Below, in pieces: positions 34,361 to 42,865 of a stretch of DNA of 64,000 nucleotides. Under the pieces are notes generated by a model. It saw nothing but the letters and a program-made list of their open reading frames with translations, had not been told where the DNA came from and searched no databases. Location: positions 248,001 to 312,000 of the forward strand of contig JAQSWY010000001.1 in the NCBI GenBank assembly GCA_029266425.1, written 5' to 3'. Each line of letters opens with the position of its first letter. Within the stretch, counting starts at the first letter, position 1. This DNA comes from Xanthobacteraceae bacterium (GTDB lineage Bacteria > Pseudomonadota > Alphaproteobacteria > Rhizobiales > Xanthobacteraceae). Both the position numbers and the translations under genes were made by a program.

Positions 34361-36414
34361 AGAGGGTGTTGGCCCGCTTCGCCGCCGGCCTGCTGCTGAC
34401 TGGCGCGGTCGTAGCAGGGGGCACCTATGCCTGGCTCTCGGGGGTGCGCCACGACGCGCCTCCGGCACCCGTCATTGTCTTTTCGCCGGAGGTGCAGGAC
34501 CGCAACGGCCTGCTGCTGCGGTCCTTCCCGCTGGCCGACGGGCGCTGGCGGCTCAAGGCCGAGGCGGCCAAGGTGGACCGGCGTTTCCTCGACATGCTGA
34601 TCGCCTATGAGGACAAGCGCTTCTACGCGCATGGCGGCGTCGATCCGCTCGCGGTGGTGCGCGCGGCCTTCCAGCTCGTCACGGAGGGCCGCATCGTCTC
34701 CGGCGCCTCGACGCTCACCATGCAGGTGGCGCGGCTGCTGGAGCCGAGGGAAGAACGCAGCCTCGCCGCCAAACTGCGCGAGATGCGCCGCGCCATTGAG
34801 TTGGAGGCGCGGCTCTCGAAGGAGCAGATCCTCACCCTCTATCTGGCGCTGGCGCCTTATGGCGGCAATCTCGAGGGGGTGCGGGCCGCGAGCCTCGCTT
34901 ATTTCGGCAAGGAGCCGAAGCGCCTGACGCTGGCCGAGGCAGCGCTGCTGGTCGCCTTGCCGCAATCGCCCGAGCAGCGCCGCCCGGACCGTGCTCCCGA
35001 CGCGGCACGCAAGGCACGCGACGGCGTGATTGCCCGGCTCAACGAGGACGGCCTGTTCGGCACGCCGGAAGCCGAGCTCGCGCGCAATGCCGCGCTGATC
35101 GATCGGCGCCTGCCCATGCCGATGTTCGCCGCCCACGCGACCGAGGTCGCTCTGCGCGAGCGCCCGGCGGCGGGCGTGCAGCGCCTCGCCATCGACCGCG
35201 GCACGCAGGACCGGCTGGAGGACCTCGCCCGCGAGCGCGCCCGCACGCTGGGCGAAGGTGTCTCGCTGGCGATGATGGTGGTGGATAACGGGTCGGGCGA
35301 CATCCTCGCCCGCGTCAGCGGCGCCGATCCCGCCGACAAGGACCGCGCGGGCGCGGTGGACCTGACGAGAGCGGTGCGCTCGCCGGGCTCGACCCTGAAG
35401 CCCTTCATCTATGGGCTCGCCTTCGAGGACGGCATCGCCCATCCGGAGACGTTGATCGACGATCGGCCGACCCGCTTCGGCAGCTACCGGCCGGAGAATT
35501 TCGATCTCGGCTTCCAGGGCACCATCCCGGTGAAGCAGGCGCTGCAACTCTCGCTGAATGTCCCGGCGGTGGCCTTGCTGCAGGGTGTGGGCGCCCAGCG
35601 CCTCGCCGCGCGGCTCTCGGAGGCCGGCACACGCCTCATCCTGCCGCCCGGCGAGGTGCCGGGGCTGGCGGTGGGGCTGGGCGGCGTTGGCGTGCGGCTC
35701 GAAGATCTCGCCTCGCTCTATGCCGCCATCGCGCGTGGCGGCGAGGCGAAGGCATTGCGCGCGCGCGCCGATGATGTGGCGACGGCGCCCGCGAACGCCC
35801 ATCGGCTTCTGGGCGAGGTGGCGGCCTGGTACCTAGCGCAGACGCTGGCCGGCACGCCGCCGCCGCACAATGCGCTGGGCGGACGGATCGCCTTCAAGAC
35901 CGGAACGTCCTTCGGCTATCGCGACGCCTGGGCGGTGGGCTTCGACGGGCGGCGGACGATTGCGGTGTGGGTGGGGCGGCCGGACGGCCAGCCGGTGCCG
36001 GGCATGATCGGGCGCACCGCGGCGGCGCCGCTGCTGTTCGATGCCTTCGCCCGGCTCACCACGCGCCCGGCACCGCTCGGCCAGCCACCGCGCGATGCGC
36101 TGGTGGCGCGCAATCCGGAGCTGCCGCCGCCGCTGCGTTATTTCGGGCGGGCAGGGGGCGTGAGTGTGGGGACGGGGCCGCGGATCGCGTTTCCGCCGGA
36201 GGGCGCCAGCCTCGATCAGGACGGCGACGGGCCGCTGGCGCTCAAGGTGAGCGGCGGCCGGGGCGGATTGACGATGCTGGTGAACGGCGTGCCGGCGGGC
36301 GGAAGCGTCCGCGGCGCGACACTGTTCTGGCAGCCGCCGGGCAAGGGCTTCGTGCGGCTGACCATCATGGACGCGGATGGCGCGAGCGACAGCGTCACCG
36401 TCCGCGTGAGATAG
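34357..36414 (+). CDS. pbpC: Penicillin-binding protein 1C (glycosyltransferase/transpeptidase)
   Basis: The 685-residue protein starts with GTG overlapping the A2M stop codon. It has an N-terminal anchor (AAGLLLTGAVVAGGTYAWL) and a GT51 glycosyltransferase domain (AYEDKRFYAHGGVDPLAV, GASTLTMQVARLL). The transpeptidase domain has SPGSTLKPF (S-x-x-K) and FKTGTSFGYRD (KTG). A C-terminal beta domain follows. The order A2M-pbpC is conserved in many proteobacteria. Confidence 0.93.
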   Translation: MKRVLARFAAGLLLTGAVVAGGTYAWLSGVRHDAPPAPVIVFSPEVQDRNGLLLRSFPLADGRWRLKAEAAKVDRRFLDMLIAYEDKRFYAHGGVDPLAVVRAAFQLVTEGRIVSGASTLTMQVARLLEPREERSLAAKLREMRRAIELEARLSKEQILTLYLALAPYGGNLEGVRAASLAYFGKEPKRLTLAEAALLVALPQSPEQRRPDRAPDAARKARDGVIARLNEDGLFGTPEAELARNAALIDRRLPMPMFAAHATEVALRERPAAGVQRLAIDRGTQDRLEDLARERARTLGEGVSLAMMVVDNGSGDILARVSGADPADKDRAGAVDLTRAVRSPGSTLKPFIYGLAFEDGIAHPETLIDDRPTRFGSYRPENFDLGFQGTIPVKQALQLSLNVPAVALLQGVGAQRLAARLSEAGTRLILPPGEVPGLAVGLGGVGVRLEDLASLYAAIARGGEAKALRARADDVATAPANAHRLLGEVAAWYLAQTLAGTPPPHNALGGRIAFKTGTSFGYRDAWAVGFDGRRTIAVWVGRPDGQPVPGMIGRTAAAPLLFDAFARLTTRPAPLGQPPRDALVARNPELPPPLRYFGRAGGVSVGTGPRIAFPPEGASLDQDGDGPLALKVSGGRGGLTMLVNGVPAGGSVRGATLFWQPPGKGFVRLTIMDADGASDSVTVRVR

Positions 36415-36441
36415 AGACCGGGAATCCGCCACCTGAAGCGA

Positions 36442-36583
36442 CGTCATCCCTGGCAGTTGGCAACAGCCAACCGCGGGGGGTGCCCGGCGACGCCGGGCCT
36501 CGAAGGATGCTTGCCTCCGGTGATCGTCTTCTACTTCATCATCCGTCAAAGCTCGCTTGCGCTCGCACCTCAGGATGAGGTCG
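36442..36583. repeat. Paired hairpin repeat, degenerate left unit
   Basis: The right unit ends with the normal CCTCAGGATGAGG, but in the left unit the usual CATCCTGAGGTGC is replaced by CATCCCTGGCAGTTGGCAAC with an extra stretch before GGTGCCCGGCGACGCCGGGC. It is the last copy before the prophage. Confidence 0.7.
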
Positions 36584-36640
36584 TGAAGGTATCAGGCGCG
36601 GCGCCTTCAACAGCGCCGCGTCGGACTTATATGGAGTGTC

Positions 36641-36847
36641 TCAGCGGCCGGCGACGGCGACGCGAGCAATGTCCCCGCGGGTGAGACCGCGGCGGGCAAG
36701 GGCGGCGTCCGAGAGGCGCGAGAGCTGCTCGTAGCGGGCGGCGATACGCCGGCCTTCAGCGACAGCGTCGAAGAAGGCGGCGATGCCGTCGACCACGCGC
36801 GTGAACAGATCGGGGGAAGCGCGACGGCTCAGCGGCAGGGTGGTCAT
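36641..36847 (-). CDS. DUF1127-family small protein
   Basis: The 68-residue protein starts MTTLPLSRRASPDLF at 36847, with CAGGAG upstream. It ends in the basic YEQLSRLSDAALARRGLTRG core of DUF1127/YjiS proteins. Some small members bind RNA and influence phosphate or carbon metabolism in alphaproteobacteria. The longer frame to 36958 extends into promoter-like DNA and is rejected. Confidence 0.85.
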   Translation of the reverse strand: MTTLPLSRRASPDLFTRVVDGIAAFFDAVAEGRRIAARYEQLSRLSDAALARRGLTRGDIARVAVAGR

Positions 36848-36875
36848 GGCTAATCTCCTGTATTCGGTATGCCAC

Positions 36876-36903
36876 GATATATAGCTGAGTTTGTGCGTCG
36901 CAA
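36876..36903 (-). promoter_or_regulatory. Candidate promoter of the DUF1127 gene
   Basis: On the minus strand, TTGCGA (36898-36903), a 16-bp spacer and TATATC (36876-36881) lie about 30 bp before the ATG, in an AT-rich patch. Confidence 0.4.
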
Positions 36904-37192
36904 CAGTCGTATTGCTGCATGACAGCACTGTAGTGGACGCATGGGAAACCAGGTCCACAAACGTGCGGATCTTTACCGTTCCGCAACCACGGAGCGGCGA
37001 ATGATGCTGCTTCAGGTATTATATAACCATAAAGCAGACTCTTGCCCACAAAACGCATGCAAAAGTCACGACCTAGTCATGCGGTAGGCGCGGGACACTT
37101 ATGGCATCGGCCGACTTCGGCGCGACAGACGTGGTGCCCAAAGGGAAGCCACGCGCGCGGCAAAGAGAGTGATAACCACTTCGATAATCAGC

Positions 37193-37535
37193 TACTTCCC
37201 ACCGCCAGGGTTCGGGCATGCCCCCTCCCGCTTCGTCCGTGCGGTGGCGTTCACCCAGTCCGTACTGAAGCCTCGTGCGGGTAGAGACGCGGTGATCGAA
37301 GCCTTCCACGTCCTCAACCAGTTCGACATACCAAAGGGCGCGGCTCGCGACAGCGAGAAGGATCCGACTATACGGTCTGGACGCCCGCTTCGCTCAAGGC
37401 CAAGCGCTATTATTTCCGCGCCTACGAGAACTGCCGATCAGGATGATCGATCTGATGTCGATGGACGTCGGCGGAAAGGACATCGTCAAGATGTCGACCA
37501 AGGACGACGAAGTCATCGTGCAGCTGAACAAGTAG
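37193..37535 (+). pseudogene. Choloylglycine hydrolase/penicillin V acylase C-terminal remnant, frameshifted
   Basis: Three pieces in different frames join into the C-terminal third of a linear amide C-N hydrolase. They are PSRFVRAVAFTQSVL with AFHVLNQFDIPKGAAR (frame of 37193), then SDYTVWTPASLKAKRYYFRA, and then IRMIDLMSMDVGGKDIVKMS ending VQLNK-stop. At least two frameshifts separate them, and the N-terminal catalytic cysteine domain is absent. The upstream sequence (36960-37190) shows no coding signal. Decay next to a prophage end suggests a disrupted host or acquired gene. Confidence 0.75.
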
Positions 37536-37944
37536 CGCATTGCGGGACCGCCCGCGACGCGCATTGGTCATCGGCGGCGGCACGCCCCATCTGCGCTGTG
37601 CGTGCTCCGACCTGAACGTGAGAAGGGGGTAGACCGCGCCCGGATCAGGCGCTATATGCCCAGCGTTCGCCGCCGGTCCTCGGGCCCGGCCGCCAGCGCG
37701 CCTGCGCCGCGGCACGTTCCGCGATGCTCAAAGCGCCCCGGTGGGGGATAGTTTAACGGTAGATTATCGTTCACCCGGCCTAAGCTTATGAAAAATCAGC
37801 AGAACTGTTTTACAATCCGGCAAAACACGCCCTAGCGATATCAATGGCTTAGGACGGCTTTGTAAAACGTTGAGCGCGCGAACCTGATTGATTGAAGCAA
37901 CCTTAGGTAAGGCGTAAGCTCTGTGTCCAGCTATGGAGGCTGGG
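37536..37944. other. Intergenic region probably near the left attachment site
   Basis: There is no coding frame of good character. Base composition drops to AT-rich between about 37750 and 37930, unlike the host DNA to the left. The prophage junction (attL) probably falls in this stretch or next to the integrase stop at 38764-38770, but no tRNA 3' end is recognisable and the right junction is outside the window. Confidence 0.4.
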
Positions 37945-38763
37945 ATGGCTGGATTGCGTGCTGCCGTGGTTGTGGCGCTGCTTGGCTTTGGAGCCTCGCT
38001 TCCCGCTCACAGCCAATATTCTCCGATGCCGAACCCCAATCCGCCGGTGGTTCTACCGTATCGTAATGCGCCCGCGGTGCTTCCCTACGGCGGCCAGCCT
38101 CCAGCGGCTGGAGGCGGCCGGGTTCAATACGATCCTCCCGATCCGGCTGAAGGAAACCCGCCACGCCAGCCGAACCCCTCACTGGGCACCGCGAAGGTCT
38201 ATGACGCTTCATGCTTCAACATTCGGACCAATGGGGGATTCCTGTCAAAGACTATCAAAGAGCTCGTGGTCTCTCAGGAGGCACAACTGCTAGGGGCTGC
38301 TATTTGTACCTATTATGCAGGCGACTGGCAGACGTGCCGTCAGACGACTAAGTATGGTGCTGATGTCGGCAACGCCTTGATCAGACATCAGGGCAGCGAT
38401 TACTGGGGCATGATCAAGCCGCGCCCCGGTTACGATGTCTGTCGTATTGCTTGGGACGAAAAAGACTGGTCCGTCACGAGCGATGCGACTTTCACGGCGC
38501 GAATAGCATTCGACGCCAATCTGCGAGCCTACGTCCTGCACTATTATGTCTCGATGAAAACGGGAGATCGGCGAGGCCACTTTGTCGACACGAAAGTAAT
38601 ACTCGAGCAAGTCCCGATCGGAACTCGCCGCATGCATGGTTGCTGGCCTCACATGTATGTCGGGTGGTCATGCAAGGGGACCAATTGCTCGCAGGTAGCA
38701 CCGAAAGCCAGAGCTTCGATAGGGAACTACAACGGCGCGCCCCTCTGCATAAGCCACCGATGA
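37945..38763 (+). CDS. Secreted cysteine-containing protein of unknown function at the prophage edge
   Basis: The 272-residue precursor starts at the ATG at 37945 behind GGAGGCTGGG. The signal peptide is VVVALLGFGASLPAHSQ. A Pro-rich linker (NPNPPVVLPYRNAPAVLPYG) and a mature domain with about nine cysteines (for example SCFNIR, AICTYY, TCRQTT, GCWPHM, SCKGTNC) follow, which suggests disulfides in the periplasm or outside the cell. Codon use is less GC-biased than in the host genes. It converges on the integrase with six bases between stops, so it may be a lysogenic-conversion gene or the last host gene. I recognise no family. Confidence 0.75.
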   Translation: MAGLRAAVVVALLGFGASLPAHSQYSPMPNPNPPVVLPYRNAPAVLPYGGQPPAAGGGRVQYDPPDPAEGNPPRQPNPSLGTAKVYDASCFNIRTNGGFLSKTIKELVVSQEAQLLGAAICTYYAGDWQTCRQTTKYGADVGNALIRHQGSDYWGMIKPRPGYDVCRIAWDEKDWSVTSDATFTARIAFDANLRAYVLHYYVSMKTGDRRGHFVDTKVILEQVPIGTRRMHGCWPHMYVGWSCKGTNCSQVAPKARASIGNYNGAPLCISHR

Positions 38764-38769
38764 GGTGCG

Positions 38770-39999
38770 CTAGCGAATAGGAATTACCGTGCCGACCTTG
38801 GCGCGGCCCTGTTCCGACACCTCCACCTGGTCGCGGAAGCGCATGTAGTGCTCGACCATGTTCGGGTGCATGCCGATGTCGTTCGCGATCTGCGCGGGCT
38901 CGTAGCCGGCGCGGCGGCGGATGAGGATTCCGGTGCCCCGCAGGCCGTGGATGGTCGGCCCCTTCACATCCTCCGGATCGATCTCCCAATCATAGCGCTC
39001 CACCTGGCCGGCGAGCCATTCGCGCCAGCGGGCGCACAACTGCTCGCCTGCCTTACCGGCGAGCCAGCGGTGCCAGCGGGAGCGCAGGCCTTCCGTGGTG
39101 TAGGCCGAGCCGCGCGGGGAATAGAGATAGAGATCCTCGCGGTGCTGCTCGGCCGGCGCCTTGAAGCGCGGATTGACGAAGCGCATGGGGCGCTCGGCCC
39201 AGCGATCGAGCTCCAGCGCGTCGGCTGTCGCCAGTGGAATCCGGAAGGCGCGGCGCTTGCGCCTGGTCTTCACCGGCCGGCACCAGATGCCGGCGTCTTC
39301 CCGGTGCTGCGGGCCGAGGCGGATCAGATCGCTCTCGCGCATGCATGTCATGGTGCCGAGCCGCGCCATGCGGGCGAGATCCTCCGGCGCGTGCTCGAGC
39401 ACATAGGCAAGCACCCAGCCCGGCCATGGTACGTGGCCGCGATCTTCCACGCGCAGCGGCTTCACATGTTCGAAGGGGTCTATCTCGGCCAGGCCGAGAG
39501 GGATCGCCCAGCCCCACAGCGTGCCGCCGAAGCTGAGCATATGGTTCGCCATCACCGGCGTTTCCGCCATGGCGTCGCGCGCGGCCATGACGCCGGCGGG
39601 CTTCAGATCCTTCACACGCAGATCGCCCCAGGCCGCCTTGTTGGCGAAGCGATCGAGGTGCACGGCGTATGTGGTGCGGGTACTCTCGGCGAGGCCGAGG
39701 AAATCCTGGCTGATGCGGTAGCGCTCGACCAGATCGCCGACCGTGCCCTTGGCGTAGCGCGAGGCCTCGGCGCCGTGGGCGCGCAGCGCCTGCCAGAATT
39801 CGGGGGAGTGGGGATCATCGGGGAGGCGGAGGCGGGCGCCGGCGGCCTTGGTGCCGCGGCCAGGCTGCCAATAGTAATAGACCTTGCCGCGCGCACGGAC
39901 GGCGTGGACGCCCTCAGGCAGATCTATGGTGCCGCTGGCCTGCCCGCTTCGCCGTCTTCCCATGGGTTTTGAACGCTGCCGCCCGTTTGACGAATTCAT
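38770..39999 (-). CDS. int: Phage tyrosine recombinase (integrase)
   Basis: The roughly 409-residue site-specific recombinase has a C-terminal catalytic domain with the first arginine in TMTCMRESDLIRL, HxxR in TIHGLRGTG, and the nucleophilic tyrosine in MVEHYMRF. The core-binding domain is around YRISQDFLGLAESTRTTYAV. The start at 39999 (MNSSNGRQR) has GAGGA upstream; MGRRRSGQ at 39963 is the alternative. The gene overlaps the excisionase-like gene. It marks the left end of the prophage. Confidence 0.93.
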   Translation of the reverse strand: MNSSNGRQRSKPMGRRRSGQASGTIDLPEGVHAVRARGKVYYYWQPGRGTKAAGARLRLPDDPHSPEFWQALRAHGAEASRYAKGTVGDLVERYRISQDFLGLAESTRTTYAVHLDRFANKAAWGDLRVKDLKPAGVMAARDAMAETPVMANHMLSFGGTLWGWAIPLGLAEIDPFEHVKPLRVEDRGHVPWPGWVLAYVLEHAPEDLARMARLGTMTCMRESDLIRLGPQHREDAGIWCRPVKTRRKRRAFRIPLATADALELDRWAERPMRFVNPRFKAPAEQHREDLYLYSPRGSAYTTEGLRSRWHRWLAGKAGEQLCARWREWLAGQVERYDWEIDPEDVKGPTIHGLRGTGILIRRRAGYEPAQIANDIGMHPNMVEHYMRFRDQVEVSEQGRAKVGTVIPIR

Positions 40000-40261
40000 C
40001 TTCCTCGTCCTCGGCCCCCGCCGCAACTTCATCGACGATCACCGCCGCTGGCCTGGTGCCGGAGAGGCGGCGATCGACATCGGCCCAACGCCAGCGCGGC
40101 GTGCCATCGGGGAAGCCGGGCGCCGCCGGCGGCAGGCGGCCGTCGCGCACCCAATTGTCCCAGGTGGCGGGCGACACGCCGATCTCGGCCGCGCCGACTT
40201 CCCGGCTGACATAGGCCGGGGTGCGGGAGGGAAGACGGAGATCTTGCTTGCGGGGGTTCAT
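39914..40261 (-). CDS. Excisionase-like helix-turn-helix protein
   Basis: The 115-residue protein has a MerR/AlpA-type winged helix (YVSREVGAAEIGVSPATWDN followed by WVRDGRLPPAA and RWRWADVD), the arrangement of excisionases. The ATG at 40261 overlaps the nuclease stop (ATGA), and its 3' end overlaps the integrase start. It probably controls directionality of integrase. Confidence 0.75.
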   Translation of the reverse strand: MNPRKQDLRLPSRTPAYVSREVGAAEIGVSPATWDNWVRDGRLPPAAPGFPDGTPRWRWADVDRRLSGTRPAAVIVDEVAAGAEDEEDEFVKRAAAFKTHGKTAKRAGQRHHRSA

Positions 40262-40737
40262 GGGCGTCCTGCCGCGCACCACGGAGCTCGACGAGGGCAG
40301 TGTCCTCGCGGGCAGTCATAGGGCCTAGCATGGCCGCCCCCGATCAACTGTGCGGCCAAATCCATGCCCCCAATCGAGACTCGTGCCAGCGTGCGGCCGT
40401 AGCGATCGGGGTGGGGCTGACGGGCTATGTCGAGGCAGCTCGCCAAGGCCTTCGCGAGCGGGCCGCACGCATCCACGATCATCTCCAGCAGGCGCGCTTT
40501 GGCCTCCAGGCCGCGCGAGAGCTCGGCGTCGCACTTGGCGTGGCGGATCTCCGGTGCATCGACGCCGACCAGACGGATATGCTCGCGGTCAACAACAATC
40601 GTGTCGCCGTCAATGACATAGATGTCGGCGTTGGCCGGCCCCGCTAGGCAAAACAATGCGATGGTGCCGATCCATGCGTGGCGACGTTGCCGGGCGATGA
40701 GAGCAATCGCATTCCGGGCCGCTTGGCGGCATTCCAT
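40258..40737 (-). CDS. Secreted thermonuclease-family (SNase-like) protein
   Basis: The 159-residue precursor starts MECRQAARN and has a signal segment (HAWIGTIALFCLAGPANA). Its SNase domain has VIDGDTIVV, HIRLVGVDAPEIR and HPDRYGRTLARV, which hold the usual Asp/Arg/Glu active-site positions. Such nucleases in phages may degrade host or competitor DNA outside the cytoplasm. The gene is coupled to the excisionase gene by an ATGA overlap. Confidence 0.8.
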   Translation of the reverse strand: MECRQAARNAIALIARQRRHAWIGTIALFCLAGPANADIYVIDGDTIVVDREHIRLVGVDAPEIRHAKCDAELSRGLEAKARLLEMIVDACGPLAKALASCLDIARQPHPDRYGRTLARVSIGGMDLAAQLIGGGHARPYDCPRGHCPRRAPWCAAGRP

Positions 40738-40792
40738 CGCAAATGTTATCCTGCGCCACCACACGGAAGGCGCGCCGGGCGACAGAGATTTC

Positions 40793-41269
40793 ATGCTTCG
40801 AGATTTGTTTCTAGATAGAGCCACAGGCCGGCTTCCTCGACTTAAGTATTTGATATATATAGTTGTCTTGGTTTCATCTGTTTACGCTGTGTCGAGAATT
40901 CTGCATGCTATGTTCGATAGCCCCGCGCGCGTCGACGAAGAAGTGGCGGGCGCCCCCAGCTTCGGCTGGTACGTAGCATTTGCTCTATTTCTCTTTCCGT
41001 CTGTAATCGCCATGATCACGGCGATCGGGAAGCGGGCGAATGATATTGGATGGCCTCGTTCGCTTGTGCTGCTCGTGCTCTTTATGCCGGTCATCTCCGG
41101 TTACTTGATCTTGGTTACCGGTCGCGCGGCCGAGGTGACGCCAGTTATCTATTTGACCTTTGCGTGGATGTTCTACCTGGCGCTCGTGCCCTCAATGCAG
41201 GGCGAAGAAGACGCGGAGTTGGGTTTGCCGGCTGTTGGCGGATCAGAGGCCGGCGATCCGCCATCATAG
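40793..41269 (+). CDS. DUF805-like membrane protein
   Basis: The 158-residue protein has four hydrophobic helices (for example [19 protein letters not shown] and [20 protein letters not shown]) and the family signature RLPRLKYL with [12 protein letters not shown]. Function is unknown. It is on the plus strand, against the neighbouring leftward phage operon, and its 3' end overlaps that of the DUF2312 gene by six bases. The base composition is AT-richer than the surroundings. Confidence 0.75.
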   Translation: MLRDLFLDRATGRLPRLKYLIYIVVLVSSVYAVSRILHAMFDSPARVDEEVAGAPSFGWYVAFALFLFPSVIAMITAIGKRANDIGWPRSLVLLVLFMPVISGYLILVTGRAAEVTPVIYLTFAWMFYLALVPSMQGEEDAELGLPAVGGSEAGDPPS

Positions 41270-41650
41270 TCCTTCCCGATACCTCGCGGCCTGGCCGAGC
41301 GGGGTGTCGGCGAGCATGCCGAGCGCTTCGAGATAGAGATCGACGATCGCCTGATGCTCGGCGAGCTGGTCGGCATCCTGCTTGCGGATGCGCAGGATGG
41401 CGCGCAGCGCCTTGGTGTCGAATCCGTTGCCCTTCGCCTCGGCGAAGACATCCTTGATGTCGTCGGCAATGGTCTTCTTCTCCTCCTCTAGGCGCTCGAT
41501 GCGCTCGATGAAGGATTTCAGCTGTTCCTTGGCGAAGCCGGCGGCGGCATCGGAAAGCGGCTGATCGTTCGGAACATCCTCCGGCGGCGGCATGCCGCGC
41601 GGGCCGACATCGCCCCAGCGTTCGGTTGCCGATTTCTTCGTGCGCGCCAT
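41264..41650 (-). CDS. DUF2312/GapR-like DNA-binding protein
   Basis: The 128-residue protein's C-terminal 75 residues ([20 protein letters not shown], then [20 protein letters not shown]) match DUF2312. The family includes Caulobacter GapR, a chromosome-structuring protein that grips overtwisted DNA. The N-terminal 40 residues are a Pro/Asp-rich extension. It is the distal gene of the leftward early phage operon. A phage copy could act on replication-induced supercoiling or substitute for host GapR. Confidence 0.88.
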   Translation of the reverse strand: MARTKKSATERWGDVGPRGMPPPEDVPNDQPLSDAAAGFAKEQLKSFIERIERLEEEKKTIADDIKDVFAEAKGNGFDTKALRAILRIRKQDADQLAEHQAIVDLYLEALGMLADTPLGQAARYREGL

Positions 41651-41661
41651 GCCTGCCCCCC

Positions 41662-41934
41662 TCAAATGCGCCGGCGCGGCAGCGGGCGGCCGACGCGGCA
41701 GAGCATGAGGCCACCGACGCAGCCGATGAAGGCGGCGCCGGTGATGACGGCGAGCGCCATCGGCTGGCCGACCGGCGCGCCGGCGGGAGCGATGAGATCG
41801 AGCGCGCCTGCCGCCGCGGCGGGGCGCATGGTCGCGGCCAGGATGATGGCGCCGGCGGCGATGAGCACCACAAGCCAGAGGATGGCTGCGGTGCGGGCAT
41901 TGTCGGACATATGCGGAAAGAGCAGGCGACGCAT
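41662..41934 (-). CDS. Small two-helix membrane protein
   Basis: The 90-residue protein has two transmembrane segments ([19 protein letters not shown] and [19 protein letters not shown]) and a basic tail ([12 protein letters not shown]). AGGAGG precedes the ATG. It is 11 bp upstream of the DUF2312 gene in the same operon. No family is recognised. Confidence 0.7.
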   Translation of the reverse strand: MRRLLFPHMSDNARTAAILWLVVLIAAGAIILAATMRPAAAAGALDLIAPAGAPVGQPMALAVITGAAFIGCVGGLMLCRVGRPLPRRRI

Positions 41935-41961
41935 GGAAGCCTCCTGACGGGGTGAAATGAG

Positions 41962-42492
41962 CTAGTCGCAGCCGGGGCCGACGGCGCCGGGATCGTCCTT
42001 CGCGACGAAATCCTTCCAGTGCCGCCAGCCGCCTGCGGCCGAGGATTTCGGGCACCAGAAGCCCCACTTGCGGACACGGGGGCCGACAAAGAACAGCGTG
42101 ACGGCCTGCTTCGGCTGGCCTTCGAAATCGCGCAGCAGTGCGAGCCGGTGTGCAAAGCGCGGACCGCGCCAGATGATGGAGCCGCGGCGCAGGGTGCGGG
42201 TGACCTGGTGGCCGGGATCCGCCGCAAGCTCCGGCACCGGGGCATAGGTCTCGATCAGCTCGCCGGAGAGCAGGATGGAGAGCGACTGCCAGGGGTGATC
42301 GTGCAGGGCGCGATCGTCATCGTCCCGCAGGAAGACGTGCAGATAGAGCCCGAACCAGTTGGAGCGCGGCATCCACCAGCGGAGCATGTAAGGCCGCTCG
42401 GTGCCGCCGATGAACATATCGGGCCGGCGGCGGGCCATGACATCTTCGCAGCGGCGGAGCAGGAAGCGGCGGAGGAAACCGGGGCAGCGCAT
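41962..42492 (-). CDS. Cupin-like phage protein of unknown function
   Basis: The 176-residue protein contains [20 protein letters not shown] and a later [10 protein letters not shown], a histidine-rich pattern compatible with a metal-binding cupin-type barrel, and ends [20 protein letters not shown]. Similar proteins occur in phages of this order, with no known role. Its ATG lies one base after the upstream stop codon. Confidence 0.7.
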   Translation of the reverse strand: MRCPGFLRRFLLRRCEDVMARRRPDMFIGGTERPYMLRWWMPRSNWFGLYLHVFLRDDDDRALHDHPWQSLSILLSGELIETYAPVPELAADPGHQVTRTLRRGSIIWRGPRFAHRLALLRDFEGQPKQAVTLFFVGPRVRKWGFWCPKSSAAGGWRHWKDFVAKDDPGAVGPGCD

Positions 42493-42493
42493 C

Positions 42494-42760
42494 TCAGCGG
42501 CCCTCCGCCTTGGCGACAAGATATGCGGCGTCGCGGATGCGCTGCTTCTCGTGCCCCTTGGCAAAGACGGGATCCCTGCGAGCGACCTCCCGCACGAAAT
42601 CCAGCAATTCGGGGAGAGCGGCGATGGCCGCAGCGCGCTCCTTGTCTTGCGGTGCCGCCTTGTCGAAAGGATCGCCGACGACGCAGACACAGTGGCCTTC
42701 GTCGTCGAGGATAGTGAAATCTTCCGTGACGGTCCAAGGACCGCTTAGTTGCTTGGACAT
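42494..42760 (-). CDS. Small phage protein of unknown function
   Basis: The 88-residue protein begins MSKQLSGPWTVTEDFTILDD, with a short beta-rich start and a helical C-terminus (ELLDFVREVARRDPVFAKGH). It is directly upstream of the cupin-like gene in the leftward operon. No recognised family. Confidence 0.65.
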   Translation of the reverse strand: MSKQLSGPWTVTEDFTILDDEGHCVCVVGDPFDKAAPQDKERAAAIAALPELLDFVREVARRDPVFAKGHEKQRIRDAAYLVAKAEGR

Positions 42761-42783
42761 GCCAGCACCGTGACTTTGAGAAA

Positions 42784-42839
42784 ACCGCCGGAGCGCGTAG
42801 GGGGCTGCGCGGGAGGAGTGCGCAACGCGCTCCGGCGGT
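42784..42839. repeat. Perfect 15-bp inverted repeat in an intergenic gap
   Basis: ACCGCCGGAGCGCGT at 42784-42798 and ACGCGCTCCGGCGGT at 42825-42839 are exact reverse complements separated by 26 bp. The gap lies between two leftward genes. It could attenuate or process the early operon transcript; there is no T-tract typical of an intrinsic terminator. Confidence 0.7.
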
Positions 42840-42865
42840 GGTCCGACCGGGCCGAAGCTCGGGTC

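Noticed and set aside
37740-37800. tRNA-like start (GGGGGATAGTTTAACGGTAGA) that might be the attB tRNA
   Set aside because: The first bases look like an acceptor and D-arm, but no anticodon stem, T-arm or complementary acceptor 3' end follows, so it cannot fold as a tRNA.
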